DNA of 14,884 nt, taken from contig DXIA01000101.1 in NCBI GenBank assembly GCA_019113125.1, positions 1 through 14,884 of the forward strand. Reading direction: 5' to 3'. Position 1 is the stretch's first letter, and each line of letters begins with the position of its first letter. The notes under the pieces are model-generated. The model saw only the letters and a program-made list of their open reading frames with translations, ran no database searches and was not told the origin of the DNA. Below, in pieces: positions 7,494 through 14,115 of this stretch. The position numbers were made by a program, and so were the translations under genes. The DNA is from Candidatus Pygmaiobacter gallistercoris (GTDB lineage: Bacteria; Bacillota; Clostridia; Oscillospirales; Ruminococcaceae).

Positions 7494-7531
7494 TGCTAAT
7501 ATCCCTCCTTGACTTGAACGATACCTACTGT

Positions 7532-7560
7532 ATTATAAGGGATTCTGTCGCCGGATTCAA
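7532..7560 (-). promoter_or_regulatory. Sigma-A type promoter of the decarboxylase unit
   Basis: Minus strand: TTGAAT (7560-7555), 17-bp spacer, perfect TATAAT (7537-7532). The start would be near 7525, giving a leader of about 31 nt that includes AAGGAGG. Two A-tracts lie upstream at about 7581-7603 and could help as UP-like sequence, although they sit slightly far out. Confidence 0.82.
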
Positions 7561-7617
7561 CAGGCATTTGTCTGAATTGTTAATTTTTTGGCAATATTTT
7601 TTTGTCGCACCAGACGA

Positions 7618-7645
7618 AAAGCGGCCGGCAGATGCCGGCCGCTTT
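7618..7645 (-). terminator. Terminator after mreB
   Basis: Perfect 12-bp inverted repeat AAAGCGGCCGGC (7618-7629) with its complement at 7634-7645 around the 4-nt loop AGAT. It begins one base after the mreB stop codon. On the minus strand the stem ends in CTTTTCG, so the T-run is short, but the stem is very stable. It should close the recD2-comF-mreB transcript. Confidence 0.85.
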
Positions 7646-7646
7646 G

Positions 7647-8672
7647 TTATTTCTTGCCGATACCGGGGGTTGCGTCCCGAAAACCGGACTCCATCCGCTC
7701 CACCATCGACAGGCTCTTGCCGGTGCCGAGAGCGACGCAGTTGACCGGATCATCGGCGACATGGGCCTGCACCTTCAGCCGGTCGGTGAGATACCGCTCA
7801 AGCCCCCGCAGCAGCGCGCCGCCGCCGGTGAGCAGCAGTCCCTCGGTGTAGATATCCCCCGCGAGTTCGGGCGGGGTGCGCTCGAGCACCCCGTGGATCG
7901 CCGTCGCGAGCTGGCAGATGCACTCCTCGACCGGCTCATAGAGATCCTCGGTGGTCACGATCTGTCTGCGGGGCAGCCCGGTGCGCAGACAGCGCCCCTT
8001 GATCTCGGCCGAGGCGGAGAACCCCTCCTTCGGGGTGCAGCAGGCGATCTCCCGCTTGAGCCGCTCGGCGCTCTTGCCGCCGACCGCGAGCTGATACTTG
8101 TCCCGGACACAGCGCAGGATCGCCGCATCCAGCGCATTGCCGGCGACCTTGATCGAGTCGGAGCAGACCTTGCCCCCCATCGAGATCACCGCGATGTCGC
8201 TGGTGCCGCCGCCGATGTCCACCACGAGGTGACCCATCGGCCGGGTGATGTCGATCCCGGCGCCGAGCGCCGCGGCGATCGGCTCGTCGATCAGAAAGAC
8301 CTGCCGCGCGCCGGCAGCCACCACAGCCTCGACTGCGGCGTCGCTCTCAATGCCCGAGATCGCGGCCGGCACGCAGACCGCCACCCTCGGCTTGACCACC
8401 ACCGAGTGGTAGGCCTTGACGAGAAACCGGCGAACAATCTCCCGGGTGAGCAGGTGATCCGAGATCACCCCGTCTTTGAGTGGGCGCACCGCCATGATGT
8501 GGGCCGGGGTGCGGCCCACCATCTTGTAGGCGTCATCCCCCACTGCGAGGACCTTGCCGGTGTCGGTGTCCACCGCGACGATGGTCGGCTCGTTGAGCAC
8601 GACCCCCCTGCCCTCGACATAGATGATGACCGAGGTGGTCCCGAGATCAATTCCGATATCATTCTGTGCCAA
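7647..8672 (-). CDS. mreB: Rod shape-determining protein, MreB/Mbl family
   Basis: This 341-residue bacterial actin polymerises under the membrane and guides cell-wall synthesis along the cell side. ATPase blocks are clear: phosphate-1 DLGTTSVIIY (9-18), LNEPTIVAV (26-34), connect-1 DEPIAAALGAG (129-139), phosphate-2 VVDIGGGTSDIAV (150-162), the nucleotide-contact segment SAERLKREIA (201-210) and the adenosine motif LLLTGGGALLRGL (279-291). Length matches the family (330-350). The start is TTG at 8672, chosen because AAGGAG lies 9 nt upstream; a nearer ATG is out of frame and stops after six codons. It follows the ComF-type gene by 19 bp and ends at a strong terminator. mreC and mreD are not adjacent, unlike the classical mreBCD cluster. 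Confidence 0.92.
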   Translation of the reverse strand: MAQNDIGIDLGTTSVIIYVEGRGVVLNEPTIVAVDTDTGKVLAVGDDAYKMVGRTPAHIMAVRPLKDGVISDHLLTREIVRRFLVKAYHSVVVKPRVAVCVPAAISGIESDAAVEAVVAAGARQVFLIDEPIAAALGAGIDITRPMGHLVVDIGGGTSDIAVISMGGKVCSDSIKVAGNALDAAILRCVRDKYQLAVGGKSAERLKREIACCTPKEGFSASAEIKGRCLRTGLPRRQIVTTEDLYEPVEECICQLATAIHGVLERTPPELAGDIYTEGLLLTGGGALLRGLERYLTDRLKVQAHVADDPVNCVALGTGKSLSMVERMESGFRDATPGIGKK

Positions 8673-8691
8673 CCGGCATCACTCCTTCTTG

Positions 8692-9369
8692 TTATCCGCG
8701 CGGGGTACAGGCGAGGACGATGCCCCAGACCTCCGCCGCGCCGGCCCGCTTGAGCGGCTTTGCGCACTCCTCCAGCGTACTGCCGCTGGTGGAGATGTCG
8801 TCGCAGAGCAGAACCCGGCTGCGCCGCAGCCTGTCCGAATTCTGAACGGCGAATGCGCCCTTCAGGTTCTCCCTTCGCTCCTCCAGCGACAGGGTGTGCT
8901 GCCGCCTTGTCTCTCTGCTCTTTTTCAGTATATCATCCCAGAGCGGAATTTCAAGCGAGGCGGCGATCCGCCGCGCCATCAACAACGGGACGTCATAGCC
9001 CCGCTCCCTGATCTCCCCGCGGGTGGAGGGAACCGGAATCACCGCGTCGAACCGGATGCCGGGCAGCACCCGCGCCACCTGCTGCGCCATCTCTTCGCCG
9101 AAGAATTCCGCCGCCCCCTTTGCACCGGAAAACTTCATCCGGTGGATACCCCGCCGAATCGGGTTGCGGTACCGGTAACAGCCGATGATCCCCTTGAGAT
9201 ACTTCAGCCCCCTGCCGCCCGCGTCCGCCCGGGCGATCCAGCCGATCAGCCGGATCCGCTCGAGGGCATCGGCGCAGTCGCAGACCGGCGCAAAACCCTG
9301 CACCGCCCCGCAGTAGGGGCAGCGTTTTGGAAAGAACAGATTTTTTGCAAAGGTTGCCGCTCTGTTCAT
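8692..9369 (-). CDS. ComF family protein (phosphoribosyltransferase fold)
   Basis: This 225-residue protein matches the ComF/GntX family. It has an N-terminal zinc-ribbon-like part, C17-P-Y-C20 with C30-D-C32, and the family block RRGIHRMKFSG at 72-82. It also has RERGYDVPLLMARRI (121-135), the H-T-L-S-L-E-E-R-R-E-N-L-K-G-A-F stretch (158-173) and the PRPP-binding loop VLLCDDISTSGST (186-198). ComF is needed for DNA uptake in naturally competent bacteria, probably helping single-strand import, but homologues occur widely in bacteria not known to be competent. The ATG at 9369 has GGAGGGG just upstream. The gap to recD2 is only 12 bp, so the two are probably co-transcribed, which suggests a joint role in handling single-stranded DNA. 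Confidence 0.93.
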   Translation of the reverse strand: MNRAATFAKNLFFPKRCPYCGAVQGFAPVCDCADALERIRLIGWIARADAGGRGLKYLKGIIGCYRYRNPIRRGIHRMKFSGAKGAAEFFGEEMAQQVARVLPGIRFDAVIPVPSTRGEIRERGYDVPLLMARRIAASLEIPLWDDILKKSRETRRQHTLSLEERRENLKGAFAVQNSDRLRRSRVLLCDDISTSGSTLEECAKPLKRAGAAEVWGIVLACTPRG

Positions 9370-9381
9370 TCTTCCCCTCCG

Positions 9382-11577
9382 TCAGCAGATCGAATCGTCC
9401 TGCAGCAGCGGCGCAAGGCAGGAATACCGCAGCGTCTTGCGGTCATTCTCGATCATCGCCCGCAGCACCTGCCGGCTGCCCACCAGAATCAGCAGCTGAC
9501 GGGCGCGGGTCACCCCGGTATAGATCAGGTTGCGGTAGCACAGCCGTCTGGGGGTGTCCTCCGCCACCGGCAGCACCACCGCCCGAAACTCGCTGCCCTG
9601 GCTCTTGTGCACCGTCACCGCGTAGGCGATCTCGAGCTCCCGCAGCGTCTCCCCGGTGTAGGTGTAGAGCCGATCGTCGGATCGCACCTTGAGGCTGCCC
9701 GAGCGCGGGTCCACCGCCTCGATGATCCCGAGATCCCCGTTGAAGGCGCCGACCCCGCCGTCTCCATTTTCCCGCTCATAGAGAAGATCATAGTTGTTGC
9801 GCACCTGCATGACCTTGTCCCCCTCGCGGTAGGTCACCCCGAAGTAGGTCAGCTGTTTCTTGCCGGGTGCCGGCGGGTTGAGCAGCGCCTGCAGCCGGGC
9901 GTTGAGCGCCTGGGTTCCCGCGGTGCCGAGCTTGCTCGGACAGAGGATCTGGATCTCCTCCACCGGATCAAGGCCGTAGCTCTTGGGCAGCCGGTTTACG
10001 ACGAGGTCGCAGATCAGGTCCTGACACTCCTGTCCGCGGGCGGGCAGGAAGAAACAATCCCCGTCCCGCTGGTTTTGCTCCGGCTCCTGCCCGAGGACAA
10101 TCCGGTGGGCGGTGCGGACGATCTGACTGCGGGCCGCCTGCCGGAAGATCTCGGTCAGCCGGACCACCGGCACCGCCCCGCTCGCCGCGATGTCCCGCAG
10201 CAGATTGCCCGGCCCGACGCTGGGCAGCTGGTCGGCATCCCCCACCAGGATGATCCGGCACTGGGGCCGCAGCGCCCGCAGCAGGCTCTCGAACAGCGGC
10301 AGGTCCACCATGCTCATCTCGTCGATGATGACGACATCGCATTTGAGCGGGTTCTTCTCATTGTGGATGAACCGGATCTGCTCGTCGGTGCCGTAATCCA
10401 CCTCGAGCATCCGATGAATCGTCTTCGCCTCCCGCCCGCAGAGCTCGCTCATCCGCTTTGCCGCCCGGCCGGTCGGGGCGGCGAGGAGCACCCGGTCCGC
10501 CCGCCGCTCGAACAGGGTGATGATCGCGTTGACGGTGGTCGTCTTGCCGGTGCCGGGACCGCCGGTCAGCACCATGCAGTTGCTGGTCAGCGCAGTGCAG
10601 ATCGCCTCCCGCTGTGCTGCGGCGTACTGGATTCCGCCGCCCCGCTCCAGCGCATCGACCTCCCGGCCGGGGTCCTTCGCCTGCTCCAGCGGCAGTGCCA
10701 TCAGGCTTTTCAGATGGCCGGCCACCGTCATCTCAGCCCGGAACAGTTCGGGCAGATAGATATACTCGACCTTCTGACAGACGAGGTTGGCGAACTCCCC
10801 CTCCTCGAGGCCGGCATCCAGCGCCTCCCGCAGCGACTGCTCGTCCACCCCGAGGAACCGCTGCGCGGTCGGCAGCAGCTTAAAGGCCGGCAGACAGCAG
10901 TGTCCGTTGCCGCTGTTGTGCCGCAGGATATACCCCAGCCCCGCCCGGAGCCGGATCCGGGCCTGCTGTTCGAAGTTCAGCCGGGCGGCGATCTCGTCCA
11001 CCTGCTCAAACGGCAGCTGCACCGGCGGGTCGCAGAGCAGGTAGGGATTTTCGTAGATCCGGTCCATCGTCCCCGGTCCGAGCGCGCGGTAGAGGGAGAT
11101 CGCCCCCGACGCCGGGATCCCAAGCTGGGCCAGCGCCGCAATCGCCTCCCGTACCCCGAAGACGCGGCGGAATTCCTCCGCCGCCGCCCGCGCCTTCGCC
11201 TCGGTCATCCCCCGCACCCGGCAGAGCAGCTCGGGGGTGCTCTCGAGTACCGACAGGGTATCGGCGCCGAACTCATCCACAATCCGCCGCGCGAGGATCG
11301 GCCCGATGCCGGGCAGCGCTCCGCTCGCGAGATACCGCAGCACCGCCGCGGCGTCCTGCGGCATCCGGCAGGAAAAGCCGCTGACCTGAAACTGCGGTCC
11401 GAAACTGGGGTGGTTGACAAACTCTCCCTCCAGCTCGACCTCTTCCCCCTCGGCGACCCCCGGCATCGTGCCCACCGCGGTCAGCAGCTCCCCGTCCGCA
11501 GAGAGCTCGATCACCGCGAATCCATTGTCCCCGTTGGAAAAGGTGATGTGCTCCACCGATCCCGAAATCTTCTCCAC
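9382..11577 (-). CDS. recD2: RecD2-type ATP-dependent DNA helicase
   Basis: This 731-residue superfamily 1B 5'-3' helicase belongs to the RecD2 class found in bacteria without RecBC partners; it acts in recombination and repair. An N-terminal OB-like part (1-70) is followed by helix-hairpin-helix-like sequence (ALPGIGPILARRIV, 87-100, and LLCRVRGMTEAKA, 117-129). Helicase motifs then follow: Walker A GGPGTGKTTT (339-348), Ia APTGRAAKRM (367-376), II VVIIDEMSMVD (415-425), III GDADQLPSVGPG (446-457), IV FRQAARSQIV (478-487), V VTVHKSQGSEF (654-664) and VI YTGVTRARQ (686-694). The start is GTG at 11577, with AGGGGGAG 8 nt upstream. It is followed 12 bp later by the ComF-type gene. A promoter candidate sits right before it, inside the end of the small upstream gene. 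Confidence 0.96.
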   Translation of the reverse strand: MEKISGSVEHITFSNGDNGFAVIELSADGELLTAVGTMPGVAEGEEVELEGEFVNHPSFGPQFQVSGFSCRMPQDAAAVLRYLASGALPGIGPILARRIVDEFGADTLSVLESTPELLCRVRGMTEAKARAAAEEFRRVFGVREAIAALAQLGIPASGAISLYRALGPGTMDRIYENPYLLCDPPVQLPFEQVDEIAARLNFEQQARIRLRAGLGYILRHNSGNGHCCLPAFKLLPTAQRFLGVDEQSLREALDAGLEEGEFANLVCQKVEYIYLPELFRAEMTVAGHLKSLMALPLEQAKDPGREVDALERGGGIQYAAAQREAICTALTSNCMVLTGGPGTGKTTTVNAIITLFERRADRVLLAAPTGRAAKRMSELCGREAKTIHRMLEVDYGTDEQIRFIHNEKNPLKCDVVIIDEMSMVDLPLFESLLRALRPQCRIILVGDADQLPSVGPGNLLRDIAASGAVPVVRLTEIFRQAARSQIVRTAHRIVLGQEPEQNQRDGDCFFLPARGQECQDLICDLVVNRLPKSYGLDPVEEIQILCPSKLGTAGTQALNARLQALLNPPAPGKKQLTYFGVTYREGDKVMQVRNNYDLLYERENGDGGVGAFNGDLGIIEAVDPRSGSLKVRSDDRLYTYTGETLRELEIAYAVTVHKSQGSEFRAVVLPVAEDTPRRLCYRNLIYTGVTRARQLLILVGSRQVLRAMIENDRKTLRYSCLAPLLQDDSIC

Positions 11578-11613
11578 GGCGCAGTCTCCCCCTTTCCCTT
11601 TCTCTGATTGTTC

Positions 11614-11642
11614 ATTATAAGACCTTTTTGCCGCTTTGTAAA
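11614..11642 (-). promoter_or_regulatory. Internal promoter candidate for recD2-comF-mreB
   Basis: Minus strand TTTACA (11642-11637), 17-bp spacer, perfect TATAAT (11619-11614). The -35 lies within the last codons of the upstream gene, and the TAA stop codon is part of the TATAAT box. The start would be near 11607, giving a 30-nt leader before GTG 11577. Good match and spacing, but overlap with coding sequence means it could be chance. Confidence 0.55.
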
Positions 11643-11950
11643 TCCAGCTCCTGCAGCAACTCCCGCTGCAGTTGGTCCTGTTTTGTGATCCGCACCCCCC
11701 GCAGCCCGGCGGTGGGCAGCGGCGGATCCGGCAGCTGTTCCCCCGCGCTGGCGATCACCTGGCAGCGGGGCAGCAGACGGCGCACCGCAAGGGTGATCTC
11801 GAGCGCCTGCGCGGCGGACACCGGCCCCGGCAGCACCAGGATCGCCTCGCTGTGTTTCGGCTTTTCAACCCCCCAAGCGATGAGATCTGCCAGATAATAG
11901 GCCCCGAGCACCGCCATCCCGGTGATCAGAATCACAAGAATCTCATTCAT
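11615..11950 (-). CDS. Small single-helix membrane protein of unknown function
   Basis: I do not recognise this 111-residue protein. It has one hydrophobic N-terminal segment (about 4-27, ILVILITGMAVLGAYYLADL) followed by a soluble tail. The tail has a strand-like AILVLPGP (36-43), a helix with SAAQALEITLAVRRLLPRC (45-63), a second strand QVIASAG (64-70), a Pro-rich turn, and a last acidic/glutamine-rich helix (QDQLQRELLQELDL). The alternation of strands and helices suggests a small alpha/beta domain at the membrane. The frame is open to 11983, but ATG 11950 was chosen because AGGGGGAG lies 7 nt before it. It is the first gene of the minus-strand unit leading into recD2, 37 bp upstream of it. 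No clear promoter of its own was found in the 134-bp gap shared with queH. Confidence 0.6.
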   Translation of the reverse strand: MNEILVILITGMAVLGAYYLADLIAWGVEKPKHSEAILVLPGPVSAAQALEITLAVRRLLPRCQVIASAGEQLPDPPLPTAGLRGVRITKQDQLQRELLQELDLQSGKKVL

Positions 11951-12025
11951 CTCTGTTCTCCCCCTCTCCAGCTGTTGGCCCATCCTATGCGCCGGCAGCC
12001 GGATCGGTGAAAAAACCTCGGAAAT

Positions 12026-12053
12026 TTGACTTTTTCCCCTGTCCTTTTATACT
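12026..12053 (+). promoter_or_regulatory. Sigma-A type promoter of queH
   Basis: TTGACT (12026-12031), 16-bp spacer, TATACT (12048-12053). The start near 12060 leaves a leader of about 25 nt containing GGGAGG before the ATG at 12085. Each box differs from consensus by one base. Confidence 0.7.
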
Positions 12054-12084
12054 TAATAGAAGAAAACCCCGAGGGAGGACCGGT

Positions 12085-12741
12085 ATGACCAATTATCAGA
12101 AAGAGCTGGAAAAGATTCTCTCCGCCATCGACCCGGATATCCGGCGGCCCCGACTGCTGCTCCACTGCTGCTGCGCCCCCTGCAGCAGCTATGTGCTGGA
12201 ATACCTCAGCCGCTATTTTGAGATCACCGCCGATTTTTACAACCCGAACATCGCCCCGGCGGCGGAGTATCACCACCGCGCCGAGGAGCTGCAGCGGCTG
12301 ATTCGGGAGATGCCGCTCTCCGGCTCGGTCTCCTTTGAAGAGGGCCCCTATGAGCCGCAGCGGTACCTCGACGCGGTGCGGGGGCTTGAAAACTGTCCCG
12401 AGGGGGGCGAGCGCTGCCGGGTCTGTTTCCACCTGCGGCTCGAGCAGGCGGCACAGCGGGCAAAGGCAGGCGGGTTCGACTGGTTCACCACCACCCTGAC
12501 CATCAGCCCGCTGAAGAACGCCGCCGCCCTCAATGAGATCGGCGCCGCGCTGGGCGAAGAATACGGCGTCCGTTTTCTCCCCTCCGACTTCAAGAAAAAA
12601 GAGGGCTACAAGCGCAGCATCACCCTCTCACGGGAATACGGCCTCTACCGGCAGGACTTCTGTGGCTGCGCCTTCTCCCGCGCGGCGCGGGAGGCCGAAA
12701 AGCAGGCCGTCGCAGAACATCAGACCAACGCAAAAGAATAA
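12085..12741 (+). CDS. queH: Epoxyqueuosine reductase QueH
   Basis: This 218-residue enzyme (old DUF208) carries out the last step of queuosine synthesis, reducing epoxyqueuosine in tRNA; it replaces the unrelated cobalamin enzyme QueG. Family blocks: LLLHCCCAPCSSYVLEYL (24-41), DFYNPNIAPAAEYHHRAEE (50-68), C104/C111/C114 in the segment RCRVCFHLRLE, FTTTLTISPLKN (134-145) and FLPSDFKKKEGYKRS (164-178), ending with CGCAFS (193-198). The Cys pairs at 29-30, 111/114 and 193/195 fit the metal/Fe-S centre and redox pair described for QueH. The frame is open from 12007, but ATG 12085 was chosen because GGGAGG lies 6 nt upstream and the conserved protein begins here. It appears to be a single-gene unit with its own promoter and terminator; no other queuosine genes are nearby. 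Confidence 0.95.
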   Translation: MTNYQKELEKILSAIDPDIRRPRLLLHCCCAPCSSYVLEYLSRYFEITADFYNPNIAPAAEYHHRAEELQRLIREMPLSGSVSFEEGPYEPQRYLDAVRGLENCPEGGERCRVCFHLRLEQAAQRAKAGGFDWFTTTLTISPLKNAAALNEIGAALGEEYGVRFLPSDFKKKEGYKRSITLSREYGLYRQDFCGCAFSRAAREAEKQAVAEHQTNAKE

Positions 12742-12748
12742 CTCCGCG

Positions 12749-12790
12749 ATCCGCTCTGGGAAAAATTCCCCGGCGGATTTTTCTTTTTTC
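12749..12790 (+). terminator. Rho-independent terminator after queH
   Basis: Outer arms ATCCGC (12749-12754) and GCGGAT (12773-12778), with an inner GGGAA/TTCCC stem around AAA. It is followed by a T-rich tail (TTTTTC then TTTTTTC). It starts 7 bp after the queH stop and ends just before the gntR promoter. Confidence 0.88.
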
Positions 12791-12792
12791 CC

Positions 12793-12821
12793 TTGACAGA
12801 CTGCCTCGGTGGCGTTATACT
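12793..12821 (+). promoter_or_regulatory. Sigma-A promoter of the gntR-ABC operon
   Basis: Perfect TTGACA (12793-12798), 17-bp spacer, TATACT (12816-12821). This is the best promoter in the window. The start near 12828 leaves a leader of about 44 nt. The -10 box overlaps the dyad at 12817-12834, so a repressor bound there would block polymerase. Confidence 0.9.
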
Positions 12822-12845
12822 GTGCATACAGTATATATACAGTAT
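12817..12845. promoter_or_regulatory. Putative operator: three 7-bp half sites at the promoter
   Basis: ATACTGT (12817-12823) and ACAGTAT (12828-12834) form a perfect inverted repeat around GCAT. A second direct copy of ACAGTAT follows at 12839-12845, 11 bp from the first, about one helix turn. The site covers the -10 box and start point. GntR-family dimers bind such dyads, and the first gene of the operon is a GntR-type regulator, so self-repression is inferred. Confidence 0.7.
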
Positions 12846-12846
12846 T

Positions 12847-12862
12847 TCATTTCCGGAAATGA
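12847..12862. promoter_or_regulatory. Perfect 16-bp palindrome in the gntR leader
   Basis: TCATTTCCGGAAATGA reads the same on both strands and touches the Shine-Dalgarno GAGGG (12861-12865). It could be a second protein-binding site, or an RNA hairpin (6-bp stem, CCGG loop) close to the ribosome site. It differs in sequence from the upstream operator-like repeats. Confidence 0.5.
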
Positions 12863-12871
12863 GGGTTCGAT

Positions 12872-13246
12872 TTGGAGATCATCATCAGCAATTCCAGCGG
12901 GAGACCGATCTACGAGCAGATCACCGCCCAGATCAAGAGCATGATCCTCAGCGGACAGTTGACCGAGGGGCAGGCGCTGCCCAGCATGCGGCAGCTGGCG
13001 CGGGATCTGCGGATCAGCGTCATCACCACCAAGCGGGCCTACGAGGATCTCGAGCGGGAGGGGTTTCTGACCAATGTGCCGGGAAAGGGCTGTTTTGTCG
13101 CGGCCAAGGACCCGGCGCTGCTGCGGGAGGAGACGCTGCGCCGGATCGAGGCCGCGCTGTCCCAGGCGGTGGAGCTCGCGGCGGCCGGCGGCGTCTCGCT
13201 GCAGGAGCTGACCGAGGTTCTCACACTGCTGTATGAAGGAGAATGA
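12872..13246 (+). CDS. GntR family transcriptional regulator, YtrA-type
   Basis: This 124-residue regulator has the GntR winged-helix DNA-binding domain at residues 11-77: PIYEQITAQIKSMILSGQL, then LPSMRQLARDLRISVITTKRAYEDLE and the wing GFLTNVPGKGCFV. Only a short helical tail (80-124) follows. The short tail without a ligand domain is the mark of the YtrA subgroup, whose genes usually sit first in operons for ABC transporters and repress their own operon. The start is TTG at 12872, with GAGGG 6 nt upstream; the conserved domain begins within ten residues, which supports this start. Its stop codon overlaps or nearly touches the next start, so the regulator and transporter are translated together. 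The dyads just upstream are its likely target. Confidence 0.93.
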   Translation: MEIIISNSSGRPIYEQITAQIKSMILSGQLTEGQALPSMRQLARDLRISVITTKRAYEDLEREGFLTNVPGKGCFVAAKDPALLREETLRRIEAALSQAVELAAAGGVSLQELTEVLTLLYEGE

Positions 13247-13248
13247 GT

Positions 13249-14115
13249 ATGGAAAACGCCATCAGGGTAGACCATCTTTCGAAGGAATACCCCGGCTTTG
13301 CGCTGCGGGATCTGAGTTTTTCGGTGCCCCGGGGCAGCATTGTCGGGCTGATTGGGGAAAACGGCGCGGGCAAGACCACCACCCTGCATGCGATCCTCGG
13401 TCTTATCCCATTTTCGCAGGGGAAGATCGAGCTGCTCGGACAGCTCTATGACCCGGGAAATCCCGAACATCGCCGCCGGATCGGGGTGGTGTTCGACGAG
13501 GGCGGCTTTCCGCCCCATCTGAGCTGTGCGGCGGTCGGGCGGATGCTCGGGCTGCTCTACCGGGATCTCTGGGACAAGGCGGCATTTGCCGATTACTGCC
13601 GCCGGTTTGAGCTGCCGCAGGACAAGGAGGTGCGCAACCTCTCCCGCGGGATGAAGGCAAAGCTCGCGATCGCGGCGGCGCTCTCCCATCACCCCGAGCT
13701 GCTGATTCTGGACGAGCCGACCGGCGGGCTGGACCCGATCGTGCGGGAGGAGATCCTCGACCTCTTTTCGGAGTTCATCCAGGAGGAGCAGAACAGCATC
13801 CTCTTCTCCACCCATATCACCACCGATCTCGAGCGGATCGCCGACGAGATTCTCTTTCTGCACAAGGGACAGCTGGTCTTTTCGGGGTCCAAGGACGAAT
13901 TGATCTACGGGCACGGGGTCGCCCGCTGCACCAGCGCGCAGTTTGAACGGCTGCTGCCGGAGGAGTACCTGCGCCGGCGCAGCCTGCCCGGCGGGGGCGA
14001 GGAGCTGCTGGTCAAGGAGCCCGAGCAGTTCCGCCGCCGTCACCCGAATGTGGTGCTCGACCGGGCGAGCATCGACGAGATCATGCTCTTCTATGTAAAG
14101 GGGGAATCCAGATGA
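13249..14115 (+). CDS. ABC transporter ATP-binding protein
   Basis: This 288-residue ATPase drives the membrane protein encoded next. Motifs (numbered from the chosen start): Walker A GENGAGKTT (36-44), signature LSRGM (131-135), Walker B LLILDEPTGGLD (151-162) and switch His189 in FSTHITTD. The Q-loop reads VVFDEGGFPP (81-90) and lacks the usual glutamine. About 75 residues after the ATPase core form a C-terminal extension. ATG 13249 was preferred over ATG 13243 because AAGGAG (13236-13241) is 7 nt from the former and only 1 nt from the latter; either start adds or removes just two residues. The gene follows gntR directly and overlaps the permease start by 4 bp (ATGA). The family resembles YtrB/BcrA-type exporters; the substrate is unknown. 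Confidence 0.93.
   Translation: MENAIRVDHLSKEYPGFALRDLSFSVPRGSIVGLIGENGAGKTTTLHAILGLIPFSQGKIELLGQLYDPGNPEHRRRIGVVFDEGGFPPHLSCAAVGRMLGLLYRDLWDKAAFADYCRRFELPQDKEVRNLSRGMKAKLAIAAALSHHPELLILDEPTGGLDPIVREEILDLFSEFIQEEQNSILFSTHITTDLERIADEILFLHKGQLVFSGSKDELIYGHGVARCTSAQFERLLPEEYLRRRSLPGGGEELLVKEPEQFRRRHPNVVLDRASIDEIMLFYVKGESR

Noticed and set aside
8623..11607. A 994-codon open frame on the plus strand opposite recD2 and the ComF gene
   Set aside because: It lies in the codon-aligned antisense frame. The real genes rarely use TTA, CTA and TCA in this GC-rich genome, so that frame stays open by chance. The peptide is Pro/Arg/His/Gln/Leu-rich with no known domain.
11951..12084. A divergent promoter for the minus-strand membrane-protein gene
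   Set aside because: TATAAA- and TATTAA-like boxes exist on the minus strand, but no suitable -35 at 16-18 bp was found.
12793..13236. A 147-codon plus-strand frame over the gntR promoter and gene
   Set aside because: It would start inside the -35 box and overlaps gntR in another frame; its Gly/Ala/Arg-rich tail is typical of a shifted GC-rich frame.
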